From DATEBA01 sp035288045 (GTDB lineage Bacteria; Actinomycetota; UBA4738; HRBIN12), in assembly GCA_035288045.1 (NCBI GenBank), contig DATEBA010000032.1:1-21114 (forward strand): a stretch of 21,114 bases of DNA. The letters run 5' to 3'. The notes below the pieces were generated by a model. It made no database searches, had not been told where the DNA came from, and saw only the letters and a program-made list of their open reading frames with translations. Both the position numbers and the translations under genes were made by a program. This document shows positions 1-7,299 of this stretch, one piece after another (within the stretch, counting starts at the first letter, position 1; every line of letters starts with the position of its first letter).

Positions 1-1
1 G

Positions 2-121
2 CTCTTCTGGGCCCCGCCCGTCGGCCCAACCGTGGCGTTCGTGACCGCGATCGTCACCGGCATCGTGGCCTCCGTCGCCTACGGGATCCGCCTCTCGAGA
101 CGGGCCCGGGCGGGCGAGTAG
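2..121 (+). CDS. C-terminal end of a membrane protein (partial)
   Basis: An open frame enters from the left edge and stops at TAG 119-121, giving 39 residues. About 20 hydrophobic residues (from FVTAIVTG to VASVAYG) form one membrane helix, followed by a basic tail (RLSRRARAGE) that would sit in the cytoplasm by the positive-inside rule. The family cannot be told from this fragment. It is kept as a gene because the composition is that of a real transmembrane segment and the next gene lies on the opposite strand beyond a 31-nt gap. Confidence 0.45.
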   Translation, partial: LFWAPPVGPTVAFVTAIVTGIVASVAYGIRLSRRARAGE

Positions 122-152
122 GTCGGCCCGGCGGGTAGCGTTCGGGTCGCGC

Positions 153-1769
153 CTACCGGCGCCCTCCGAGCGCCCTATCCCGCACGATCTGACGCACCAC
201 GTGGTGCCCCGGCAGCCCCGTCACTCCACCGCCCGCGTGCGTGGCCGAGCTCGCCTGGTAGAGCCCGCGGATCGGCGTGCGGTAGTCCGCGTAGCCGGGC
301 GCAGGGCGCATGTGGAAAAGCTGGTCCACCGACAACTCGCCGTGGAAGATGTTCCCCCCGATCAGGTGGTACTCGTGCTCCATCTCGTAGGGCCCGATGA
401 TCTGCCGGTGGAGTATCGAGTCCTTGAACCCTGGTGCGATGTCCTCGAAGAGCCTTATCAGCCGGTCCGCGTAGGCCTCGAGCTCCGCCGTTTGCGGCTC
501 GCTCGCCCACTCGTGCGGTACCCACTGGCTGAACATGGACATCACATGCCTCCCCTCCGGCGCGAGGGTGGGGTCGACGACACTGGGGATCTCGCAGTCC
601 GAGAAGGGCCTCTCGGCGGCGCGGCCCTCCCGAGCGTCCTGGAACGCGCGCTCCAGGTAGTCGATGTCGTGGCAGATCTCGATCGCACCCCCGTGGATCT
701 GGGGGTCGAACCCGGGGTTCGCCGTGAACTCGGGCAGGCGGTCGAGCGCGAGGTTGATCTTCACAACGCCCGACCGTGTCTTCCAGTTCTCCATGTGGAA
801 CACGAACTCGTCGGGGAGCTGGTGGCGCTCGATCTGCCGCAGGAACGTGATGCTCGGGTGGCAAGCTGTGACGAGCACGGGCGCTCGGAGCTCCTCGCCC
901 CCTTCGATCACGCACCCGATCGCGCGCCCGTCCCTCACGAGGATCCGCTCGACGGGAGCGCTCACGCGGACCTCGGCGCCCTTGGACTCCGCGGAGGCGC
1001 GGATCGCGTCGGCCACCGCGCCCATGCCGCCCTCGGCGAATCCCCATCCGGCCAGCACTCCGTCGCCGATGTCGCCCACCGAGTGGTGCGCGAGCACGTA
1101 GGCGCTGCCCGGCGAGTACGGGCCGAACCAGGTGCCGATGATCCCGTTTACGGCGAGGGCGCCCTTCACGACCGGCGACTCGAACCAGCGGTCGAGGAGG
1201 TCGGCCGCACTCATCGTGAAGAGCTGCGTTATCTCACCCGCCGTCTTGGTGTCGAGCTTCTTGCGGAACTGCCACGCGAACCTCGCTTGATCGACGATAT
1301 CGCCGAGCTTCATGGAGCCGATCCTCGGCGGGGTCTGCATCAGGATCGGCGCGAGGATCTTCGTGAGTCGGTCGAGCCAGTCCCACCACTGCGGGAGCGC
1401 GTCGGCGTCGCTCTTGGAGAACTGCGAGAACTGCGCGTGATCCTCGGTGGGGTCGTCGGTCTCGATGAGCGCCCGACCGTCGGGGAGCGGGATGTACCCC
1501 CGGCCGAGCGGATGGACCTTGTATCCGAACCGATCCAGCTCGAGCTCTCTGATGATCGTCGGCGGCATCAGGCTCATCGTGTAGCTGAGAGTGTTCACCC
1601 GGAACTCCGGCGCCTCAGCCCAGGGCTTGCTCGTGTTGGAGGCCCCGCCCGTCTCATGGCGGGCCTCGAGAAGAACCACGCGGGCTCCCCGCCTGGCCAG
1701 GTAGGCGGCGGCGACGAGGCCGTTGTGGCCTCCGCCGATGACGATCGCGTCGTACCGGTTGACTTCCAA
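153..1769 (-). CDS. FAD-dependent phytoene-desaturase-like oxidoreductase (PYROXD2/CrtI family)
   Basis: 538 residues. The N-terminal Rossmann motif GGGHNGL (residues 12-18) is followed by an acidic residue at the end of the second strand (E35) and GGAS, the FAD-binding signature of the amine-oxidase/phytoene-desaturase superfamily. The C-terminal stretch SATHAGGGVTGLPGHH is the second FAD contact typical of PYROXD2-like proteins. Length fits that group. The family oxidises or isomerises hydrophobic polyenes, but no carotenoid genes are nearby, so the substrate is unknown. The start is TTG (1767-1769), chosen because GGAG lies 6 nt upstream and the Rossmann motif begins within 12 residues. 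It is transcribed divergently from the gene at 1894 and has its own candidate -10 at 1801-1806. Confidence 0.85.
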   Translation of the reverse strand: MEVNRYDAIVIGGGHNGLVAAAYLARRGARVVLLEARHETGGASNTSKPWAEAPEFRVNTLSYTMSLMPPTIIRELELDRFGYKVHPLGRGYIPLPDGRALIETDDPTEDHAQFSQFSKSDADALPQWWDWLDRLTKILAPILMQTPPRIGSMKLGDIVDQARFAWQFRKKLDTKTAGEITQLFTMSAADLLDRWFESPVVKGALAVNGIIGTWFGPYSPGSAYVLAHHSVGDIGDGVLAGWGFAEGGMGAVADAIRASAESKGAEVRVSAPVERILVRDGRAIGCVIEGGEELRAPVLVTACHPSITFLRQIERHQLPDEFVFHMENWKTRSGVVKINLALDRLPEFTANPGFDPQIHGGAIEICHDIDYLERAFQDAREGRAAERPFSDCEIPSVVDPTLAPEGRHVMSMFSQWVPHEWASEPQTAELEAYADRLIRLFEDIAPGFKDSILHRQIIGPYEMEHEYHLIGGNIFHGELSVDQLFHMRPAPGYADYRTPIRGLYQASSATHAGGGVTGLPGHHVVRQIVRDRALGGRR

Positions 1770-1800
1770 TTGAATCTCCGTTCAAACGAGGGTCGAACGA

Positions 1801-1806
1801 AGGGTA
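1801..1806 (-). promoter_or_regulatory. Candidate -10 box for the PYROXD2-like gene
   Basis: On the minus strand this reads TACCCT, a TANNNT-type actinobacterial -10. Transcription would begin near 1793 and give a leader of about 24 nt containing the GGAG ribosome site. No clear -35 is seen. Placement is inference from motif and spacing. Confidence 0.35.
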
Positions 1807-1847
1807 CCCCGAACCGCCTGTGCTGGGGAGTCGGGTTTGGACGAAAG

Positions 1848-1877
1848 ACAAGCAACGATGTAAGCTTGTAATCAAGC
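1848..1877. promoter_or_regulatory. CAAGC half-site cluster, possible operator
   Basis: In the divergent region between the genes at 1769 (-) and 1894 (+), ACAAGC (1848-1853) and GCTTGT (1864-1869) form a perfect 6-bp inverted repeat. GCTTG (1864-1868), TAAT and CAAGC (1873-1877) form a second dyad that shares the middle arm. Three CAAGC half-sites therefore sit within 30 nt, just ahead of the ribosome site at 1881-1885. The stretch is AT-richer than its surroundings. Repeated short half-sites suit a ribbon-helix-helix repressor, and the downstream gene may encode one; autoregulation is a guess. Confidence 0.4.
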
Positions 1878-1893
1878 GGAAGAGGTTATGTGA

Positions 1894-2403
1894 ATGAGTG
1901 AAGCGGAGATCAGAGGCTGGTTCGCCGGCAGGATCCCGGAGGGTTGGTTCATAGAGCCGCCGGCGGTGACCCTCGATCGCGAGGAGATCCTCGTGGTCGG
2001 GAAGCTACCCGACGTCGACCTGCCGAAGCGCGCATCCAAGGAGGAGGTCGCGGCCGCGCGTGCGGGCAGGGTCTCGCAGCACCGCGAGGACACGCGGGAG
2101 GCTCGCATGCGGATCGCCCAGGAAGCCCAGCACCGGTTCCGCCGGAAGGTGTCCTGGGGGGCGAGCTGCGGGGACGTCGAGCGGCTGTTCACGCACCTCG
2201 CGATGCCAGTCATGACCCGCCTTCGCATGCCGGAGCGCAAGGTGCTCGACACGCTGGTCGACTCGGGGGTGGCGCGCAGCAGGAGCGACGCTCTCGCGTG
2301 GTGCGTCCGGCTCGTCGGCCGGAACGAGAAGGAGTGGATCAACGGGCTCCGTGAGGCCCTCACGCACGTCGAGAAGGTACGGGACGAGGGCCCGAGCGCA
2401 TGA
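1894..2403 (+). CDS. Hypothetical protein with possible C-terminal ribbon-helix-helix motif
   Basis: 169 residues, with no family recognised over the whole length. Residues 106-142 look like a ribbon-helix-helix unit: a short strand (VMTRLRM), a helix starting at PERKVLDTLVDSGV, a turn (ARSRS), and a second helix (SDALAWCVRLVG). The spacing and the S-R-S-D-A-L type turn resemble CopG/Arc-class DNA-binding proteins. The N-terminal half holds a strand-like EEILVVGKLP segment and then a very basic helix (residues 47-86). ATG 1894 is supported by AGAGG at 1881-1885 with an 8-nt spacer. A cluster of inverted CAAGC sites lies directly upstream. A transcription factor or an antitoxin-like protein are both possible, but no toxin gene adjoins it. 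Confidence 0.65.
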   Translation: MSEAEIRGWFAGRIPEGWFIEPPAVTLDREEILVVGKLPDVDLPKRASKEEVAAARAGRVSQHREDTREARMRIAQEAQHRFRRKVSWGASCGDVERLFTHLAMPVMTRLRMPERKVLDTLVDSGVARSRSDALAWCVRLVGRNEKEWINGLREALTHVEKVRDEGPSA

Positions 2404-2423
2404 GCGCCGTCGCCCCCCCGGCG

Positions 2424-2429
2424 TAGGCT
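2424..2429 (+). promoter_or_regulatory. -10 box for leaderless transcription of the nuclease gene
   Basis: TAGGCT ends 7 nt before the GTG start at 2437, and no Shine-Dalgarno lies in front of that GTG. This is the arrangement of actinobacterial leaderless genes, where the transcript begins at or next to the start codon. No -35 is apparent. The same layout recurs at 14027 and, on the other strand, at 18329. Confidence 0.5.
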
Positions 2430-2436
2430 CGGCTCC

Positions 2437-3150
2437 GTGGGGGGACGGCGAGGATGGATCACGCTCGTGGTGGTTGCGTGGGGTCTCGTCGCGTGCGATC
2501 CGCCCGTGATCGGCGCGGGGGGGCCTGATCGAGGTCCGCCGGTCGGCGAGGGGCGCCCGTCGAACGGCCGGGATGCCTTTGCCACCCGCGTGGTCGACGG
2601 TGACACGATCGAAGTGCGACTCGGGGCCCACACCCGCGACGTTCGTCTTATCGGGGTCGACACGCCGGAGACCGTCCACCCCACCGATCCAGTCGAGTGC
2701 TTCGGCGACGCGGCGTCACGGTTCACGGAGGGAGCGCTCGAGAGTAAGCAGATCCGGCTCGAGTTCGACGTTGAGCGCAAGGATCAGTATGGGCGGACGC
2801 TAGCCTACGTCTGGCTGGGGCCTCAACTCCTCAACCGAACGCTCGTCCGCCGTGGGTACGCGACCGTCGCCACGTTTCCGCCCAACGTGCGATACGTGGA
2901 CGCATTCCTCGCGGCGGAGCGCAAGGCGCGCGCAGGGGCGGCAGGCCTCTGGGGCGCCTGTCTCGACGAGGGCGAGGGCGAGGAGCCGGACGATGGTCGA
3001 CGCTGCGACCCGTCTTACGCCGGCGTGTGCATACCGGCCCCGCCCCCGGACCTCGACTGCGCCGACGTCCCGTTCGATCGCTTCCTCGTCGTCGGCGCCG
3101 ACGCGCACAGGTTCGACGGCGACGGTGACGGGGTCGGCTGCGATACTTGA
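2437..3150 (+). CDS. Thermonuclease-family (SNase) lipoprotein with Excalibur tail
   Basis: 237 residues. A short basic N-terminus and hydrophobic stretch end in LVAC (lipobox, Cys20), so the protein should be exported and lipid-anchored. The staphylococcal-nuclease fold follows: VVDGDT (D56), RLIGVDTPE (R70, D75, E78) and DQYGR (R120) match the Ca-binding and catalytic residues D21, R35, D40, E43 and R87 of S. aureus nuclease. The C-terminus (about 206-236) carries the Excalibur calcium-binding motif FDGDGDGVGCD, preceded by the usual Cys-rich linker. Expected role: Ca-dependent cleavage of extracellular DNA or RNA. The GTG start lacks a Shine-Dalgarno but is 7 nt after TAGGCT, so it is probably leaderless. 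Its end lies 6 nt from the convergent gene at 3157. Confidence 0.88.
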   Translation: MGGRRGWITLVVVAWGLVACDPPVIGAGGPDRGPPVGEGRPSNGRDAFATRVVDGDTIEVRLGAHTRDVRLIGVDTPETVHPTDPVECFGDAASRFTEGALESKQIRLEFDVERKDQYGRTLAYVWLGPQLLNRTLVRRGYATVATFPPNVRYVDAFLAAERKARAGAAGLWGACLDEGEGEEPDDGRRCDPSYAGVCIPAPPPDLDCADVPFDRFLVVGADAHRFDGDGDGVGCDT

Positions 3151-3156
3151 GCGCGG

Positions 3157-4740
3157 TCAGCCTCGCCGGAGAACGCGCCCGGGGCGCCTACCGGGGCCGT
3201 CGGCCGACCAGGCGATGCGTCCGTTGACGACCACGACGTCGATGCCGTCCGGGAAACGGTGGGGATCCTCGTAGGTCGCGACGTCTTGCACCCGTGCCGG
3301 ATCCAGCACCACCAGATCTGCATGTGCTCCCTCGGCTAGGCGGCCGCGATCCCGCAAGCCGAAGCGGTCGGCGGGAAGCGATGTCATCTTCCGCACCGCG
3401 GCCTCAAGGGTCAGCAGGCGCTCATCCCGGACGTAGCGGCCGAGGATGCGGGGGAACGTCCCGTAGTTGCGCGGATGGACCGGGAGAGCGCCAAGCGGTC
3501 CGTCCGGGGACATCGCCGAGGCATCGGAGCCCACCATGACTTCGTCGGTCGCCAGGATCGCCGCGACATCTTGCTCACTCATGGCGTGGCCTATTACGGT
3601 CGTGTCGGGATCGGCGATCAACAGACCGAAGCACGTGTCGGCCGGTCGTTCGTTGCGTTCGTGCGCGATCGCCGCGAGGCTCTTTCCCTCGACGCCGGTT
3701 CCGCTCGCGTGGCTCTCGATCACGATCCGGTCCCACCCGACCCCGGCGATCGAGCTCTGCCACCCGTCCTCGCCGAGTTCCACTGACCCCACTAGTCGCT
3801 CGCGGGACCCGGGATCGGCCAGGATCGCCAGCAGGTCGCCCGATGTTGCCCACGGCGGAAGAAGCGAGGACAGGACCGAGGCCCAAGCCGTATAGGGGTA
3901 CTGGTCGGCGGTGACATCGACGCCGTCCTGTCGCGCGCGGTCGATCGTTCCGAGCAGTTCGTCCACGCGACCCCGGACGAGGGAACCCTCGAGCTTCAAG
4001 TGGCTCACGTGCACCGGCACTCCGGCCCGGCGGCCGACCTCCACGGCCTCGCCGATCGCGTCGAACACGCGCTCGCCCTCCCCGCGGATGTGGCTGGCGT
4101 ACACCCCGCCGTGGGCGCCCACCACCGACGCCATCATCGCCAGCTCCTCGGTGTCGGCGTACATGCCCGGGACGTAGACGAGGCCGCTCGACATGCCGAG
4201 GGCGCCGGCCTCCATGCCCTCCTCGAGGATGCGGCGCATCGTCGCGAGCTCGTCGCCCGTAGGCGCACGGCGCTCCAGACCCATCACCTCCAATCGGAGC
4301 GCGCCGTGACCGACGAGTGTCGCGAGGTTAACGGCCGGACGGCAGCCATCGAGGCGCTCCGTGAGCTCTTCGTGGGAGGACCACGCGAGGTCGAGCTCGT
4401 CCGGCGGGACTCCTATCAGGGTCGCGAGTTCTGGGGCACCCGCCGACGGGAACGCCGACGAGCCGCAGTTGCCGACGACGACCGTCGTCACCCCCTGCCG
4501 GAGTGCGCTGTCCATCCACGGCTCTACGAGCGGCACGAGATCGGAGTGGTTGTGAGCGTCGACGAACCCCGGTGCGAGCGTGCGTCCGCCGACTTCGAGG
4601 TGGGTGGCGGCCTCGGGTTCCGGCTCGCCCGCCCGGCCGACCCGCTCTATCCGGTCGCCCCGGACGGCAACGAACCCGTCGAAGGCGGGAGCGCCGGTCC
4701 CATCGACGACCCGGGCTCCCGCTACGACCAGGTCGGTCAC
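3157..4740 (-). CDS. N-acyl-D-amino-acid deacylase (D-aminoacylase, amidohydrolase superfamily)
   Basis: 527 residues, the full length for this family. The metal site reads in order: DAHNHSD (H63, H65), GNCGSS (C92, the bridging Cys typical of D-aminoacylases), ASHIRGEG (H217), VSHLKLEG (H247) and GSDASAMSPDG (D406). The C-terminal VHPRNYGTFPRILG and GAHADLVVLD are also family-typical. It hydrolyses N-acyl-D-amino acids to D-amino acid and fatty or acetic acid in the cytoplasm; exact specificity is not visible, and D-hydantoinase-like activity is less likely. The start is GTG (4738-4740), only 4 nt after the TGA of the upstream transporter, so translation is probably coupled. No separate Shine-Dalgarno is seen. 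Confidence 0.85.
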   Translation of the reverse strand: MTDLVVAGARVVDGTGAPAFDGFVAVRGDRIERVGRAGEPEPEAATHLEVGGRTLAPGFVDAHNHSDLVPLVEPWMDSALRQGVTTVVVGNCGSSAFPSAGAPELATLIGVPPDELDLAWSSHEELTERLDGCRPAVNLATLVGHGALRLEVMGLERRAPTGDELATMRRILEEGMEAGALGMSSGLVYVPGMYADTEELAMMASVVGAHGGVYASHIRGEGERVFDAIGEAVEVGRRAGVPVHVSHLKLEGSLVRGRVDELLGTIDRARQDGVDVTADQYPYTAWASVLSSLLPPWATSGDLLAILADPGSRERLVGSVELGEDGWQSSIAGVGWDRIVIESHASGTGVEGKSLAAIAHERNERPADTCFGLLIADPDTTVIGHAMSEQDVAAILATDEVMVGSDASAMSPDGPLGALPVHPRNYGTFPRILGRYVRDERLLTLEAAVRKMTSLPADRFGLRDRGRLAEGAHADLVVLDPARVQDVATYEDPHRFPDGIDVVVVNGRIAWSADGPGRRPGRVLRRG

Positions 4741-4744
4741 GGGA

Positions 4745-5965
4745 TCAGTTCGTGATGGGCCCTATGTAGAGCCCCGAGGTGAGGAAGAGGAGCGGGAGCA
4801 CGAACAGGGTCGCGATGAACAACCACAGTCGCCGGTTCGTCCCTACGACCCAGTCGTCGAGCGCGAGCACGCCGTTCGCGATCGGGCGGTACAGGAAGGC
4901 GAGGTAGAACACGGTCACGAGTGCGACCGCGATCGCCTGTGCGAGCACGATCTGCACGCCTACGGGGTTGCCGAGGACCATCGCCGCTACGAGGGTATCT
5001 GCGAGCGTCGTGATATTGGCTCCCATGATGTAAGGGATGGCCTCCTCCCGCTTCACATATCCCTTGCTGGCGAGCGGGACCAGCACGGTGAGGGCGACGG
5101 ACACCGAGAGCGTGAGCGTCGCCGCCAGGCAGCCGAGGAAGAACATCGGCCACGGCTTCTTCAGCCAGTGGCCCTTGTCGGCGTGCCGCTCGCCGTCGAG
5201 CTCCGGGAGCACGCGGTCGAGAAGCTTGAACGAGACCAGGATGATGATAAGCCCGATGGGAAGCAGGATCCAGAGCTCCGGGTGCTCTGCCGCCGAGGCC
5301 TGGTAGCCGGGGATCAGGCCGGTGATGAACCCCCTTATCGGCCCCCAGGCTACGTCGATCAGGCCCAGAACGTCGTCGGAAGCCTGCCACTGCACGCGGT
5401 CGAGCCAGCCGGCCTTCAGGATCCCGTAGCCGATCATCATCCCGGGCAGGTAAACGAGCGCGGTGAGCGACAGCGCGAGCACGCCCATGCCGATCGACTC
5501 ACCTCTGTTCTGGTTCTTGTTGCGCACGGCATATAGGAACCCGGTGAGCAGGACGATGAACGAGGCGCCCAAGCGCGACCCGGACAGCATCGTGAACGTC
5601 TGTAGCTGCGTGAGCGTTCCGCCGTGGAAGAGGTTGAGCGCGACCGCGGCCACAGGCGAGCCGGATAGCACGAAGTAGGCGGACATCCAGCCGAAGCCGA
5701 GCGTCGAGATGCCGTTGTCGAAGGGGAAGCTCCCCCTTATGTTCGCGTTGATCGCCTTGGCGCCGGACTTCATCAGCTCGATCGCAAGCACGAAAAGGAA
5801 GAGTGCAACCAGGAAGTGGGCGATCTTGCTGGCGACCACCTTGCCCCGCGGCTTCTGCGGGCTCCTCGGCACCTCGCCTCGAACGGTGGCGGGGGGTGCT
5901 GCGGCGACGCCGGGGGCTATGCCCCCGGCGTCGTCGGTCTCGGTTCGGCTCACGTTGTCGGCCAA
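4745..5965 (-). CDS. Na/Pi-cotransporter-family membrane protein
   Basis: 406 residues with about nine hydrophobic segments after a 45-residue soluble, Pro/Ala-rich N-terminus. Two inverted-repeat halves are visible: SGSPVAAVAL then MLSGSRLGASF (about 101-136), and LSVSVALTVL then IMGANITTLADT (about 286-324). The second matches the GANIGTT-type motif of Na/Pi cotransporters, but the usual QSSS motif is degenerate in both halves and the C-terminal PhoU-like domain of many bacterial members is missing. Substrate is therefore open. It precedes the D-aminoacylase by 4 nt in one transcription unit. The start is uncertain: TTG 5965 has no Shine-Dalgarno, GTG 5953 is an alternative, and GTG 5872 has a GAGG 4 nt upstream. 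Confidence 0.72.
   Translation of the reverse strand: MADNVSRTETDDAGGIAPGVAAAPPATVRGEVPRSPQKPRGKVVASKIAHFLVALFLFVLAIELMKSGAKAINANIRGSFPFDNGISTLGFGWMSAYFVLSGSPVAAVALNLFHGGTLTQLQTFTMLSGSRLGASFIVLLTGFLYAVRNKNQNRGESIGMGVLALSLTALVYLPGMMIGYGILKAGWLDRVQWQASDDVLGLIDVAWGPIRGFITGLIPGYQASAAEHPELWILLPIGLIIILVSFKLLDRVLPELDGERHADKGHWLKKPWPMFFLGCLAATLTLSVSVALTVLVPLASKGYVKREEAIPYIMGANITTLADTLVAAMVLGNPVGVQIVLAQAIAVALVTVFYLAFLYRPIANGVLALDDWVVGTNRRLWLFIATLFVLPLLFLTSGLYIGPITN
5905..5933. repeat. Perfect 13-bp inverted repeat with 3-nt loop
   Basis: Arms 5905-5917 and 5921-5933 (CGACGCCGGGGGC and its exact complement) flank TAT. As annotated it lies in codons 11-21 of the transporter gene. If translation really begins at GTG 5872, it lies in the 5' leader. 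An all-but-one G/C hairpin of this size would be very stable in mRNA and could limit transcription or translation of the transporter-deacylase unit. Confidence 0.8.
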
Positions 5966-5997
5966 GGCGCTCGGTCGGTTGGAGGGACGGACTCCAC

Positions 5998-6026
5998 ACC
6001 GTACCCACGGGGGTGTGCCCCGGCAA
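5998..6026 (-). promoter_or_regulatory. Candidate promoter of the transporter-deacylase unit
   Basis: On the minus strand TTGCCG (6021-6026) is followed after 17 nt by TACGGT (5998-6003), a reasonable -35/-10 pair in the 90-nt gap behind the diguanylate cyclase gene. Transcription would start near 5991. Inferred from spacing only. Confidence 0.4.
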
Positions 6027-6055
6027 CCTCCGTTCGGCCAGTTCGGGCGCCGCTC

Positions 6056-7051
6056 TCAGGCGACCACGATGCGGTTCCGGCCCGCCTCCTTGGCGCCGTA
6101 AAGGGCCTGGTCGGCGCGGGCTACGAGCTCGCCGTGGGACTCGATGCCGTTCCACGAGACGAGCCCTGTGGAGCACGTCGCGTCCGGAGGCATCCCCTCG
6201 CTCAGGCGCTCCAGGATCCGGTGCGCTGCCTCGAGCGGGCAGCCGGGCAGGATGATGCCGAACTCGTCACCGCCGAACCGGGCGAGGATGTCGCCGTCTC
6301 GGAGCTGGTTCCGCCACCAGGCGGTGACCTCCTTGAGGAGGCGGTCGCCGGCCTGATGGCCCTTCGAGTCGTTGTAGTCCTTGAAGTGGTCGACGTCGAT
6401 GAGCGCGACGCAGAGCGGTTGTCCGAGCTTCTTCACCGCCAGGAGCTGCTCCTCGAGCTGCTCGTCCCACGCGCGGCGGTTGCTCACGCCCGTGAGAGGA
6501 TCCGTGCGCGCGAGGAGGTCGAGCTGCGCGGCGTGAGCCCGCAGGTAGGCGAAGAGCTTCTGGACCCCGACGCCGACCGCCGTGGCTATGAGGACGAGCA
6601 CGATCGTGCGCGGCCACTGGCCACTGGTGCCCGGCATCAGGAGGAGCGGGCCGACGACGGCCAGGCCCAGACCAGCTACGCCGGCCCCCACCTCTAGCAG
6701 CGACCCGTAGGTCGCGAGCCACAGGATCGGCACGAGCACCAGCTGGGCGTAGATCGAGTCCACGCCGCCGGTCGAGTGCCGGATCAGCGTGGCGACAGCC
6801 AGGTACGCGAACGCGGGACCGGCCATCGCCGTGCGCGGAGTCTTGTGCCAGGGGACGAGGACGAGCGCCGAGAGCGTGAGCGCGGTCAGCGTCGCCGCCT
6901 GCACGAGCATCGGCCCGCTCTCGGGCGTCGACTGCGAGATCGCCAGCGACAAGATGCCGGAAAACGCCGCCCCCACGAGCGGCCCCACGTTGCGGAACAG
7001 CGTCTCACGCTGGAACGGCTCGGGGTGCTGGGCCTTCTGCGTGCCTCTCAT
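6056..7051 (-). CDS. Membrane-anchored diguanylate cyclase (GGDEF)
   Basis: 331 residues. Residues 20-165 hold about five to six membrane helices without a recognised sensor family. A short helix (166-182) then leads into a GGDEF domain from DPLTGVSNRR (184-193) to the end. The active-site loop GGDEF is intact (260-264), IDVDHFKDYND (218-228) supplies the metal and nucleotide contacts, and RDGD (251-254) five residues before GGDEF is a complete inhibitory I-site. It should make c-di-GMP from two GTP with product feedback inhibition. ATG 7051 has GGGAG about 5 nt upstream. It is divergent from the sulfur operon, and no c-di-GMP receptor or EAL domain is in the window. Confidence 0.88.
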   Translation of the reverse strand: MRGTQKAQHPEPFQRETLFRNVGPLVGAAFSGILSLAISQSTPESGPMLVQAATLTALTLSALVLVPWHKTPRTAMAGPAFAYLAVATLIRHSTGGVDSIYAQLVLVPILWLATYGSLLEVGAGVAGLGLAVVGPLLLMPGTSGQWPRTIVLVLIATAVGVGVQKLFAYLRAHAAQLDLLARTDPLTGVSNRRAWDEQLEEQLLAVKKLGQPLCVALIDVDHFKDYNDSKGHQAGDRLLKEVTAWWRNQLRDGDILARFGGDEFGIILPGCPLEAAHRILERLSEGMPPDATCSTGLVSWNGIESHGELVARADQALYGAKEAGRNRIVVA

Positions 7052-7091
7052 ACGTCTCCCTCGGCTTCCCCGGGGCGGAGCCCCACCCTCT

Positions 7092-7114
7092 CCGACTAGC
7101 TATCTAGGTTTCGG
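7092..7114. promoter_or_regulatory. Interrupted dyad, possible operator
   Basis: CCGA (7092-7095) and TCGG (7111-7114) are complementary, and inside them two CTAG palindromes (7096-7099, 7104-7107) flank CTAT. The site is slightly asymmetric (3-nt GTT on the right only). It lies about 45 nt from the cyclase start and 190 nt from the dsrE start. No regulator can be named. Confidence 0.3.
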
Positions 7115-7211
7115 CAACTGGGTCGGTCCGAGCCAAGACCCCACCCGGCCGATTTCTCAGGGAGAAGGAGGGGGAGGCCGGAGGTCTCCCCTGGTGCCGC
7201 CGTGCGACCGA

Positions 7212-7229
7212 GCCCGGAGGGCCCGGAGG
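7212..7229 (+). repeat. Tandem 9-bp repeat (GCCCGGAGG x2)
   Basis: Two exact adjacent copies, 7212-7220 and 7221-7229, upstream of the sulfur operon. It could be a protein-binding direct repeat or simple sequence drift. Confidence 0.5.
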
Positions 7230-7299
7230 AGGCGGGCATTACGACCCCACTCGCTCTCGCCGTGTACCCGCACGCTTGTCGGTAGAAGGAGGGAGTGAG

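Larger units (their letters stand above)
7052..7299. other. Divergent intergenic region (diguanylate cyclase / sulfur operon)
   Basis: 248 nt without a convincing gene. It contains a small GGGGC/GCCCC hairpin (7072-7084), a CCGA-CTAG-CTAT-CTAG-GTT-TCGG dyad (7092-7114), a GGGGAG/CTCCCC inverted repeat (7171-7191) and a tandem 9-bp repeat (7212-7229). No strong -35/-10 pair could be assigned in either direction, although TAGGTT at 7105-7110 is a TANNNT match on the plus strand and would give a leader of about 180 nt. Confidence 0.6.

Noticed and set aside
700..722. tRNA T-arm-like sequence around gtcgaacccgggg
   Set aside because: It lies within conserved codons of the flavoprotein gene and no cloverleaf could be built around it. 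A similar ggttcgaa stretch near 17025 in otsA was dismissed for the same reason.
201..1871. Long plus-strand open frame (556 codons) opposite the PYROXD2-like gene
   Set aside because: It is rich in Arg/Val/Leu/Glu without motifs, mirrors the codons of a well-recognised flavoprotein, and is the usual shadow frame of high-GC coding sequence.
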